From Bacillota bacterium (GTDB lineage: Bacteria > Bacillota > Clostridia > Clostridiales > Clostridiaceae), in contig JAEWQX010000120.1 in the NCBI GenBank assembly GCA_023399035.1, forward strand, positions 1-14,587: a stretch of DNA of 14,587 nucleotides, given 5' to 3'. Numbering within the stretch: the stretch's first letter is position 1; every line of letters starts with the position of its first letter. The notes below the pieces were generated by a model, which saw nothing but the letters and a program-made list of their open reading frames with translations, searched no databases and was not told the origin of the DNA. Both the position numbers and the translations under genes were made by a program. This document shows positions 7,404 through 13,967 of the stretch, one piece after another.

Positions 7404-8861
7404 TTATTTCTTAAGTTTAAATTTAACCAGAATCTTATCAACTAATTCAAAGAATATTGCATCCTTTGTTAAAATCAATATTCCTAAATATACAAGCCCA
7501 CACATCCCAATTTCTAAAACACAGGCTATGAATATATTTCCAATAAATTTCTTTATTACAAAGGTTATTGGTATAAATATTAATGAATAAAAGAAATACT
7601 TTGTATTTTCATATGCAAACAAATGTATATCTAGTTTAATCACTTTTCGAACTAATCTATACTCGAGTACTATTACAATTAAGTTTGCAATCAAGGTTGT
7701 TCCTATAGCTGTTACCATTGAGAATGTCCCTGTTATAACTAAAAGTACATTTAATATAAGGTTAATTACACCGCCAATCAATACTAACATAGCATCATCT
7801 CTTTCCTTGCCATGAAGATATATCATCTGATTAGCTATGACACTTTCCACCCCTATGCTGAGCATATATATTGCAAATACCACCATTACTGGTACTGCTG
7901 GAAGAAACTCTGCTCCTCCAAACATATAAATTGCTTCTTTCGATAAGCATAAAAGTCCTATTGATGCTGGGAACAGGAATAAGAAATAAATCTTAATGAC
8001 TCTCTTCAAAAGGTTCAAATATTCCTTTTTCGATTCATTTCCCAGGTAATTTGAAAGTCTAGGCATAGTAACCTGAACAACTGTAAGCATTAATGTATTA
8101 ATTATTGTCATTATTCTCTGAGCCGTATAATAGTATCCAACATCTGTAGTTCCAGTGTTGCTTTTTATCATTATTTTATCAAGCTGAGTATATAATACAC
8201 CTGTATTTGATAAAATTACAACATAAAGCATAGGTCTTATATGTTTTGAAAACTGAAGATTTGAAAAATCAAACTTAATTCTTTTCTTAACATAAATAAA
8301 GCTTATTATATTATTTATGAAGTTAAACCCAACTACTAAATATAAATAAAATAAGTAATCCTTGTCACTTCTAACTAGAAGTAAAATCAATGAAGAATAA
8401 ATTATTCTTACAATCATTGTTTTAATTGCAATAAAGTCGTAGTTTTCTAAAGCTTCATTAACCCATTCAACATAAAACATATTGAAAACAAGATTAAATC
8501 CCATGATTATACATGTATACATATAGGGTTTATCTTTATATGCAACTGCTACAAAAATCATGTATGCTGCTGATGCAACTATATTAGTTATAAAACTAAA
8601 TAAACATAAGCTTGTAAATGTCTGTCTTAATTTCTTTTCATCATCACGAACTTTACTTATTTCCCTAAGCCCATATTGATATATACCAAAACTAGCAAAA
8701 ATAAGAAAATACGCTGTCAATGAATCTCCATATCCCATATATCCATAAAGTTCTGGGCCAACAGCTCTTGTAACCAATGGAATTACCAATATTGGTAGTA
8801 TTATATTGAATAAATTTAATATTGCCTTGAATATAGCATTTTTTGACATAGATTTAGCCAT
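7404..8861 (-). CDS. tacF: Polysaccharide flippase, Wzx/MOP superfamily, resembling teichoic acid flippase TacF
   Basis: A 485-residue membrane protein with about 12-14 hydrophobic segments, the normal size for this family. Such proteins move lipid-linked repeat units across the cytoplasmic membrane. Family marks include LVTRAVGPELYGYMGYGDSL (residues 28-47), YGLREIS and WVNEALENYDF, and a C-terminal FELVDKILVKF. Recalled similarity to pneumococcal TacF, the flippase for phosphocholine-bearing teichoic acid units, is clear in the EWVNEALENY and LTKDAIF regions. The start at 8861 is chosen because CGGAGG lies nine bases upstream. The frame continues upstream to 8960, but that part includes the -10 element and two hairpins, so it is probably leader. 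It has its own promoter and terminator. Nearby licC- and licA-like genes support a phosphocholine glycopolymer substrate; a general Wzx role is the alternative. Confidence 0.75.
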   Translation of the reverse strand: MAKSMSKNAIFKAILNLFNIILPILVIPLVTRAVGPELYGYMGYGDSLTAYFLIFASFGIYQYGLREISKVRDDEKKLRQTFTSLCLFSFITNIVASAAYMIFVAVAYKDKPYMYTCIIMGFNLVFNMFYVEWVNEALENYDFIAIKTMIVRIIYSSLILLLVRSDKDYLFYLYLVVGFNFINNIISFIYVKKRIKFDFSNLQFSKHIRPMLYVVILSNTGVLYTQLDKIMIKSNTGTTDVGYYYTAQRIMTIINTLMLTVVQVTMPRLSNYLGNESKKEYLNLLKRVIKIYFLFLFPASIGLLCLSKEAIYMFGGAEFLPAVPVMVVFAIYMLSIGVESVIANQMIYLHGKERDDAMLVLIGGVINLILNVLLVITGTFSMVTAIGTTLIANLIVIVLEYRLVRKVIKLDIHLFAYENTKYFFYSLIFIPITFVIKKFIGNIFIACVLEIGMCGLVYLGILILTKDAIFFELVDKILVKFKLKK

Positions 8862-8890
8862 TGTAATTAGCCTCCGCACTTTCCACTTAC

Positions 8891-8950
8891 TTGCAGCATA
8901 GCTGCTTTTTTTATCTAAGTTCTTAATTGCAGCATAGCTGCTTTTTTTAT
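8891..8950 (-). repeat. Duplicated 24-bp hairpin element in the tacF-like leader
   Basis: The same 24 bases occur at 8891-8914 and 8927-8950, separated by 12 unrelated bases. Each copy contains GCAGC-ATA-GCTGC, a 5-bp stem with a 3-nt loop, flanked on the plus strand by seven or eight T. On the minus strand each would be a hairpin preceded by a run of A in the flippase leader; on the plus strand each looks like a short terminator. The upstream copy falls at the predicted transcript 5' end. Confidence 0.7.
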
Positions 8951-8951
8951 A

Positions 8952-8980
8952 AGTGTACATTTTATAAAATATATTGTCAA
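8952..8980 (-). promoter_or_regulatory. Promoter of the TacF-like flippase gene
   Basis: On the minus strand a perfect TTGACA (8980-8975) is 17 bases from TACACT (8957-8952, 4 of 6 matches to TATAAT). The predicted start, near 8945, lies downstream of the far upstream in-frame ATG at 8960. This supports translation from 8861 and a leader of about 85 nt. Confidence 0.6.
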
Positions 8981-9203
8981 TTTGTTTATAAGTATACCTC
9001 CTTTTTTAGTTGATTTATTCATAAAATCTAATTTTCTTCCTGTTAATCCTCAAAATATTTAATCCTAAACATAAAATGAATACTTATTTCATCAATTTTT
9101 CATTAATTATTTATCAGTATAATGCAAAATATGATTTAAATTTGCATTTTTTCTAACTTTTATGTAAAAATAATGGACTTTTTACTAATTTTGGTGCATA
9201 ATT

Positions 9204-9227
9204 AAACTAACGTTTGTTAGTTTGACA
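9204..9227 (+). promoter_or_regulatory. TetR-type operator overlapping a -35 element
   Basis: AAACTAACGTTTGTTAGTTT (9204-9223) has perfect 8-bp arms around a 4-base spacer, the size usual for TetR-family operators. Its end overlaps TTGACA (9222-9227); a -10-like TATTTT at 9244-9249 follows at 16 bases. A related site, TAAC-N8-GTTA, lies at 9393-9408, just upstream of the tetR ribosome binding site. Autorepression by the adjacent TetR protein is likely. The gap 8981-9434 shows nothing else coding. Confidence 0.6.
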
Positions 9228-9434
9228 AAAAAATTTATGGACATATTTTCAAACTAAAACACTAAAAAGAATATTTTGTGTTTGAATTTTGTAGAAAATA
9301 AGTATAAAATTAGTATAAAATTATGTATGTTTTGAATCCTGGAATTTATAGATAAAAGTGTTGATATGATGATTGAACATATTATGTTAATCTAACGAAG
9401 ATTTGTTATTTTATAATTAGTTAGGAGATTTCAA

Positions 9435-9992
9435 ATGACTACTAAAGAAAAAATTTTAAATGCAGCACTTACTCTTTTTTCTGAAAAAGGTTATAATGCT
9501 GTGTCTGTAAGACATATAGCTGCTGAAGTTGGAATTAAAGCCAGTTCTTTGTATAATCATTTTGAAAATAAACAAGATATTTTACACGAATTAGTTGAAA
9601 AAAATATAAAATATATCAATGATTTTATTGAAAAAATGGATATCGAGAATTTATTTAATTCTGATAAATTTACTAATATAGAATCATTCAACAGTACTTT
9701 TATAGATATGAGTTTGAAGATAATAAAATTTTTCTTAGAAAACGCTACTGTTGTTAAATTTAGAAAAATGCTCATTATTGAACAATTTAGCAATCCAGAG
9801 TTATCAGCTCTGTATCAAAAAATATTTATAACTGATATATTGGAATATGAATCAAAACTTTTTAAATGCTTTATGGATAAAAATATTTTGATAAAAACTG
9901 ATCCCTATATCTTAGCACTTCAATTTTATTCACCAATTTTTCTACTACTATATAATGAAGATAAAATTAATAAAAAACTATATAAATGTTAA
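9435..9992 (+). CDS. TetR/AcrR family transcriptional regulator
   Basis: A 185-residue protein, typical TetR length. Residues 3-60 are the DNA-binding domain: KEKILNAALTLFSEKGYNAV, then the helix-turn-helix at about 25-44 with IAAEVGIKASSLYNHFENK, matching the family's strongly conserved text. The rest is a helical ligand-binding domain, too variable to suggest a ligand. The ATG is preceded by TTAGGAG at good spacing. Two palindromic sites lie upstream (9204-9223 and 9393-9408). The following gene, a flavodoxin-fold protein, starts 51 bases after the stop on the same strand, so it is probably the regulated partner. This pair is on the opposite strand to the surrounding lic-type genes and has no obvious functional link with them. 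Confidence 0.92.
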   Translation: MTTKEKILNAALTLFSEKGYNAVSVRHIAAEVGIKASSLYNHFENKQDILHELVEKNIKYINDFIEKMDIENLFNSDKFTNIESFNSTFIDMSLKIIKFFLENATVVKFRKMLIIEQFSNPELSALYQKIFITDILEYESKLFKCFMDKNILIKTDPYILALQFYSPIFLLLYNEDKINKKLYKC

Positions 9993-10043
9993 AAAGCATA
10001 TTTTCCAATTCAAAGATACCTATAGTATGAAAGGATGATTATT

Positions 10044-10757
10044 TTGAATATAACTATAATTTATGGACACCAAAATAATACTTATGGATATGCTCATTTC
10101 CTTTTAGAATATCTCCATAAGAAGACTACTATAAATTTGACTGAATTCTTTTTACCTGAAAATTTACATCCTACATGTAAAAGTAATTTTCACTGCTTAT
10201 TAAGCTGCAACTGTGATTATTATAATTTCTGCAACATTAATAAAATAGCAAAATCCATAAGTGACTCTGATCTTATAATAATAGCGTGTACAAGCTCAGA
10301 ATATCACACGATCCCTGCATCATTAAAAATTATTTTAGATCATCTCTCTTATTTATGGATGCCCCATAGAAATAACATACCAATGTCCCATAAAATAGGT
10401 TTAATAATTTCTGATGATTACATACCTTTTCTGCCTTCAGCTAGCAGAAAATTAAGGAAGTATCTTAAATTCTGGGGTATAAAAAACATTATTAATTTGA
10501 ATATTCATAATTCTTCACAAAGTTCATCAGCCCCTTCGTTCTTATCTAAAGATTATGTAAATTTAATATTTACCTGTGATAAGATATTAAGTTTACTTTT
10601 CTCTAAATATGATGTATCATGTATGAATTCAAAAAAAGTCATTAAATTTCCATATTCACGACTGCTTAAGACTAAAATTTATCACCCTGACAAAAAACAT
10701 AGTATTAATATTAATAATAATGTAATCCCTATAAAAAAAGTTCAGGACAATATATAA
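10044..10757 (+). CDS. Flavodoxin-fold NAD(P)H-dependent oxidoreductase-like protein
   Basis: A 237-residue protein of the flavodoxin-like FMN reductase class. The N-terminus MNITIIYGHQNNTYG (residues 1-15) corresponds to the first strand and phosphate-binding loop; SDLIIIACTSSEYHTIPASLKIILDHLSYLW (75-105) corresponds to the family segment that carries the second flavin loop and helix. Cysteines at 45, 51, 55, 57 and 63 form a cluster where iron-sulfur flavoproteins have a CxxCxxC-type motif, but the spacing here is not the standard one. The start is taken as TTG at 10044, because AAAGGATG ends six bases upstream and the alternative ATG at 10035 lies inside that site. It probably shares a transcript with the tetR gene. 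The substrate is unknown; a role in stress or xenobiotic reduction is only a family-level guess. Confidence 0.7.
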   Translation: MNITIIYGHQNNTYGYAHFLLEYLHKKTTINLTEFFLPENLHPTCKSNFHCLLSCNCDYYNFCNINKIAKSISDSDLIIIACTSSEYHTIPASLKIILDHLSYLWMPHRNNIPMSHKIGLIISDDYIPFLPSASRKLRKYLKFWGIKNIINLNIHNSSQSSSAPSFLSKDYVNLIFTCDKILSLLFSKYDVSCMNSKKVIKFPYSRLLKTKIYHPDKKHSININNNVIPIKKVQDNI

Positions 10758-10795
10758 AAATACCATGAGATTCTTTAATAAACCCATGGTATTTT
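10757..10795. terminator. Bidirectional terminator between convergent genes
   Basis: AAAATACCATG (10757-10767) and CATGGTATTTT (10785-10795) are perfect 11-bp arms around a 17-nt loop. The stem's A/T ends supply a T run in both directions. It fills the 43-bp gap between the flavoprotein gene and licC, and probably ends both transcripts. Confidence 0.8.
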
Positions 10796-10800
10796 AATAA

Positions 10801-11502
10801 TTACTTATCTATATGAAGTTTTGATTTTAAGTATTCTAAATCTGAAATAGTATCTATTTCAAATATATCATTACTTCCTATCTTTTCGATATATACATCC
10901 ATATTATCATAATTTTCAACAGCTATATTATCCCAGTATATATCAAATAATTTTTCTTCTTCTATAGCTCTTCTTACTTTTTCAGCAATAAGCTTTCCAT
11001 CTTTTTCTGTCCAATAAGATGCTCCAGACATTATATAGTCAGGCTTAGAATTCTCATCTCCTATTTCTATACTATGAATCCTGCCGTTTTCATTATACTT
11101 AAGAATCCATTCACCAGCTATATTTTCCTTACATGCAGAATAATAAACTGATGTTTCAGGCTTAGTACTTGGCAGAAAATTTCTTGTAATATAGTTATCG
11201 GCATCAATTACAAATGCATCTCTTAAATAATCTCTAACAAGGTACATAGTATAAATGTTATTATATACATCATATTTATCATTAACGACTTTGATTAAAT
11301 TATATTTCTTAACTATATCATCAAATTTTTCATGTAAATAACCAGTTAAAACTATAATTTCTTCAACTCCGATTTCTCGTAAATTGATTATCTGTCTTTC
11401 AAGCAAGGGCATACCATTAACTTCAAGTAATGATTTAGGTGTATTTTCAGTCAATGGTCTAAGTCTAGTTCCCATTCCCGCTGCCATTAGTATTGCTCTC
11501 AT
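10801..11502 (-). CDS. licC: CTP:phosphocholine cytidylyltransferase (LicC-type nucleotidyltransferase)
   Basis: A 233-residue cytoplasmic enzyme, the same length as pneumococcal LicC. It would convert CTP and phosphocholine to CDP-choline, the donor for phosphocholine transfer to surface glycans. The sugar-nucleotidyltransferase signature is complete: MAAGMGTRLRPLT at 6-18 and TPKSLLEVNG at 21-30. Metal-binding text DADNY is at 100-104. Recalled LicC-specific matches include NDKYDVYNNIYTMYLV (74-89), the GEWILKY segment, IMSGASYW, FDIYWDN (186-192) and IFEIDTISD (213-221). The ATG at 11502 follows GTGGAG at eight bases. It lies 268 bp downstream of the HTH/kinase fusion on the same strand with no clear terminator between, so cotranscription is possible. 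Three 17-bp tandem repeats lie in that gap. Confidence 0.88.
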   Translation of the reverse strand: MRAILMAAGMGTRLRPLTENTPKSLLEVNGMPLLERQIINLREIGVEEIIVLTGYLHEKFDDIVKKYNLIKVVNDKYDVYNNIYTMYLVRDYLRDAFVIDADNYITRNFLPSTKPETSVYYSACKENIAGEWILKYNENGRIHSIEIGDENSKPDYIMSGASYWTEKDGKLIAEKVRRAIEEEKLFDIYWDNIAVENYDNMDVYIEKIGSNDIFEIDTISDLEYLKSKLHIDK

Positions 11503-11669
11503 GTTTCCAACTCCACTTCTCTATCAATTGATAATTACTGCTCACATTACTATTTTCCTTCATGTTAACATATCTCAATTTTATAAGTTAATCATACACA
11601 TACTATATATTATTTTTAGTATGTAGTATTTTTTATAAATAAATGTTGTTATTTTCTATTAATGCCCAT

Positions 11670-11720
11670 TTAAATATCTTACTGTATTAAATATCTTACT
11701 ATATTAAATATTTTACTGTG
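11670..11720. repeat. Three tandem 17-bp repeats upstream of licC
   Basis: Units at 11670-11686, 11687-11703 and 11704-11720 read TTAAATATCTTACTGTA, the same with one change (ACTATA), and the same with two (TTTTAC and a final G). They are directly adjacent. They could be iterated regulator sites for licC or a simple tandem duplication. The remaining gap 11503-11770 contains the licC ribosome binding site and an ATGTTAACAT palindrome at 11558-11567, but no clear promoter. Confidence 0.75.
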
Positions 11721-11770
11721 TCGTATATGTGCATTTTTATATATAAATATCACTTTTATTATTAAAAATA

Positions 11771-13621
11771 TTAAAGTTTCTTTAAATATTCTTTTGCTCT
11801 ATTATATCTATCTATTCCGTAGGTTCCAAAGTCATCCCCTTCAGCTTCCTTTATCAATGTCCATACAGCCCATAAAGTATCCTGGCATATTTGATGGATT
11901 AATAGTCTTCTTCTTGAATTTTCATCTGGTTCTTTTCCATTAAAATATAATCTAAACATTAATTCAATATCATCATCTGAAAACTCATTTTCAAGAGAAA
12001 GTGCTGCTAAATCCCACATATCATCATTAATTCCACTGTATTCCCAATCTATAAGATATATTCTTCCCTCAGTATCTTTAACTAAATTTTCAGATACAAG
12101 GTCGTTATGTGATGGAACAAATACTCTATTGCATCTCTTTAGTTCATCTTCAAGAGCCATTACCTTTTCTCTTACTTCATCATAATCATCAAAGAACTGT
12201 CCTTCATCTTTTCTCAATATATCTTCATACTTTTCTAATTCTCTGAACATATTAAATTCATTATCCATACGAAAATCCTGAGATTCATGAAGATCTCTTA
12301 ATATCTTTGTAACCTGTCTTAAGTTCTCTTCCTTCTTAACACTTCTGTGAGTAAGTGTTTCTGCATTTTCTATGAATTTAGATATCTTAACTCCAGTTTC
12401 TAAATTAAAGTATGGAACCTCTACATTAAACCCTTTTTCTGAAGCAATTGCAGAGTTGAACATTTCAGTGCTTCTATTGATCATAGCCTCTGTACCAGTT
12501 CCTGCAACTCTTAATATATATCTTGTTCCTTTTACACAGATTCTATAATTCTTATTAGTCATGCCACCTGCTGGAGTTACTTCTGTAATATCCTCACTGC
12601 TAACCTTAAATGCATCACATACTATTGATTTTATATAGTTTATTTCATAATTAAGCTCTCTTCTTCTTATTGTTGGATACAGATAGTTTTTTATTTTTTC
12701 ATATTCCTTTACAGTGTCAGCATCCCCCCATGCAAGGTCATCAATCTTTACAAAACCTATATTGTAATCTCTTGCAACATCCAATAATACATACTCATAA
12801 TTCAGATAAGGATTTACATTTCCCTTAAATTCATCTAGCATCATTTGATATAGTTTGTATGATATCTTTGTAAGGCCTATCATCTCTCCATCTATCCTAT
12901 TAAACTGATGAATATCCTTTGACATCTTATATAAATGATTATCTCTTATTTCAACAAAAGCTTCATCCCCTGATCCACTTTCATTTGTAAACAAGATACA
13001 GTCTCTGTTTGGACTTTCAGCAAGTTCCTTTATTGCTCTCTTTTCAAAAATCAAATCATTTTCTATAAGAAGGAAATCATCATCTATGTATTCTTTTGCT
13101 AAAGATAAAGAATGCATAGTTCCTGTCCACTTATATATATCACTTTTTACAATCTTGATATTCTTACTGTTTTTAAAGTATTCCTCGAACATTTCACTCT
13201 TATATCCAGTAACAATTACAATCTTAGTTATTCCATTTTCCTTTAATATGTTTAATGTTCTATCTATTAATTTGAAATCTTCTATTTCAAGAAGTCCCAC
13301 AGGTTTTCCAAAATCCTCAGCTCTTCCTGCTGCTAAAATTACAGCCTGCTTTACTATCTTCTTTTCCTCTTCATGAAGCTTTAATCTTGTGTTTTTAGCA
13401 TTTGCAATACTTTCCTCCAAAAACTTCATCCCCTTATCAGTTACCTTATATAAAATGCCTCTATTATTCACAATTCGATCTATAAAATTGTCTTCAGTAA
13501 ATTCCTTTAAAACTGAATTTACTTTCCCAAGTGACATATTTGTTCTCTTTGCTAATTCCCTTTGATTGATATTAAAATTTTCATTTAAGATTTTTAATAA
13601 TTCCAATCTATCTTCTAACAT
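11771..13621 (-). CDS. Winged-HTH / nucleotidyltransferase-like / LicA-type choline kinase fusion
   Basis: A 616-residue three-domain protein. Residues 1-75 form a winged helix-turn-helix (NINQRELAKRTNMSLGKVNSVLKEF, wing about 48-62, then a helix). Residues 90-320 form a nucleotidyltransferase-fold domain: KQAVILAAGRAEDFGKP at 91-107, VTGYKSEMFEEYF, KWTGTMHSLSLAKEYI, LIENDLIFEK (185-194). Residues 325-616 form a choline/ethanolamine kinase-type domain with TPAGGMTNKNYRI (349-361), the catalytic SHNDLVSENL (504-513, Asp507) and metal-binding LIDWEYSG (523-530, Asp525). The kinase would make phosphocholine from choline and ATP. The usual G-x-G-T-R...P-K nucleotide-binding signature of the middle domain is not present, so its activity is uncertain; LicCA fusions with both enzymes are known. 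The HTH suggests a regulator-enzyme. The ATG follows GGGGAGAGAG and a near-consensus promoter at 13679-13707. Confidence 0.88.
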   Translation of the reverse strand: MLEDRLELLKILNENFNINQRELAKRTNMSLGKVNSVLKEFTEDNFIDRIVNNRGILYKVTDKGMKFLEESIANAKNTRLKLHEEEKKIVKQAVILAAGRAEDFGKPVGLLEIEDFKLIDRTLNILKENGITKIVIVTGYKSEMFEEYFKNSKNIKIVKSDIYKWTGTMHSLSLAKEYIDDDFLLIENDLIFEKRAIKELAESPNRDCILFTNESGSGDEAFVEIRDNHLYKMSKDIHQFNRIDGEMIGLTKISYKLYQMMLDEFKGNVNPYLNYEYVLLDVARDYNIGFVKIDDLAWGDADTVKEYEKIKNYLYPTIRRRELNYEINYIKSIVCDAFKVSSEDITEVTPAGGMTNKNYRICVKGTRYILRVAGTGTEAMINRSTEMFNSAIASEKGFNVEVPYFNLETGVKISKFIENAETLTHRSVKKEENLRQVTKILRDLHESQDFRMDNEFNMFRELEKYEDILRKDEGQFFDDYDEVREKVMALEDELKRCNRVFVPSHNDLVSENLVKDTEGRIYLIDWEYSGINDDMWDLAALSLENEFSDDDIELMFRLYFNGKEPDENSRRRLLIHQICQDTLWAVWTLIKEAEGDDFGTYGIDRYNRAKEYLKKL

Positions 13622-13656
13622 TTATCTCTCTCCCCTAAAATCTCACACAGATTATT

Positions 13657-13671
13657 GTTCGAATTTTGAAC
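13657..13671. promoter_or_regulatory. Putative operator GTTC-N7-GAAC over the fusion gene's transcription start
   Basis: GTTCGAATTTTGAAC is a 15-bp palindrome with one mismatch. It lies seven bases downstream of the -10 box, where a bound protein would block initiation. The same spacing of GTTC and GAAC recurs in the licB-like promoter at 4154-4168. The HTH of the fusion protein is the obvious candidate binder. Confidence 0.55.
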
Positions 13672-13678
13672 TATAATT

Positions 13679-13707
13679 ATTATATTCCCATTTCTTCCAA
13701 ATGTCAA
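13679..13707 (-). promoter_or_regulatory. Consensus sigma-A promoter of the HTH/kinase fusion gene
   Basis: On the minus strand TTGACA (13707-13702) and TATAAT (13684-13679) both match consensus exactly and are separated by 17 bases. The predicted start near 13672 gives a leader of about 50 nt. A promoter this strong is expected to need repression, which fits the palindrome directly downstream. Confidence 0.85.
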
Positions 13708-13858
13708 TTTTAAAATTTTATTCCCCATTGGAAACCACACTCAAAATTATTATCAAAATCAATATTCATTAATAACAACATTTAATTATAATTAAGTTTC
13801 ATATATAAAATAATATAAATAGTATTAGTATATAAATAATATAAAATAGTATATAAAT

Positions 13859-13893
13859 AGCTGGTGTATATAATAACTATAAATACACCAGCT
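13859..13893 (-). terminator. Hairpin terminator of the downstream-edge repeat-protein gene
   Basis: AGCTGGTGTAT (13859-13869) and ATACACCAGCT (13883-13893) are perfect 11-bp arms around a 13-nt loop, 75 bp after the stop of the partial surface-protein gene. On the minus strand it is followed by an AT-rich, not pure T, stretch. The adjacent 13800-13858 consists of repeated TATAAATA-like sequence. Confidence 0.65.
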
Positions 13894-13967
13894 TTCAAAA
13901 TTATATTCCTATTAAAATTTGTATGAATATTCTATTATAAAACTCTTTATAATATATTCGAAATATA

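Noticed and set aside
8862..8960. N-terminal extension of the flippase starting at the ATG at 8960 (contains a repeated KKSSYAA)
   Set aside because: The -10 element lies at 8957-8952, so the ATG would be upstream of the transcript start; the ATG at 8861 has a strong GGAGG site and gives the normal family N-terminus. The peptide repeat merely reflects the duplicated hairpin.
9557..9793. Minus-strand open frame inside the tetR gene
   Set aside because: It lies wholly within a well-supported TetR coding region, and its protein is low complexity and has no recognisable domain.
11670..11720. CRISPR array
   Set aside because: Units are directly adjacent with no spacers, and no cas genes are present.
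13800..13858. AT-rich TATAAATA repeats as a replication origin
   Set aside because: No DnaA boxes, dnaA gene or replication protein is nearby; simple AT-rich intergenic sequence is enough to explain it.
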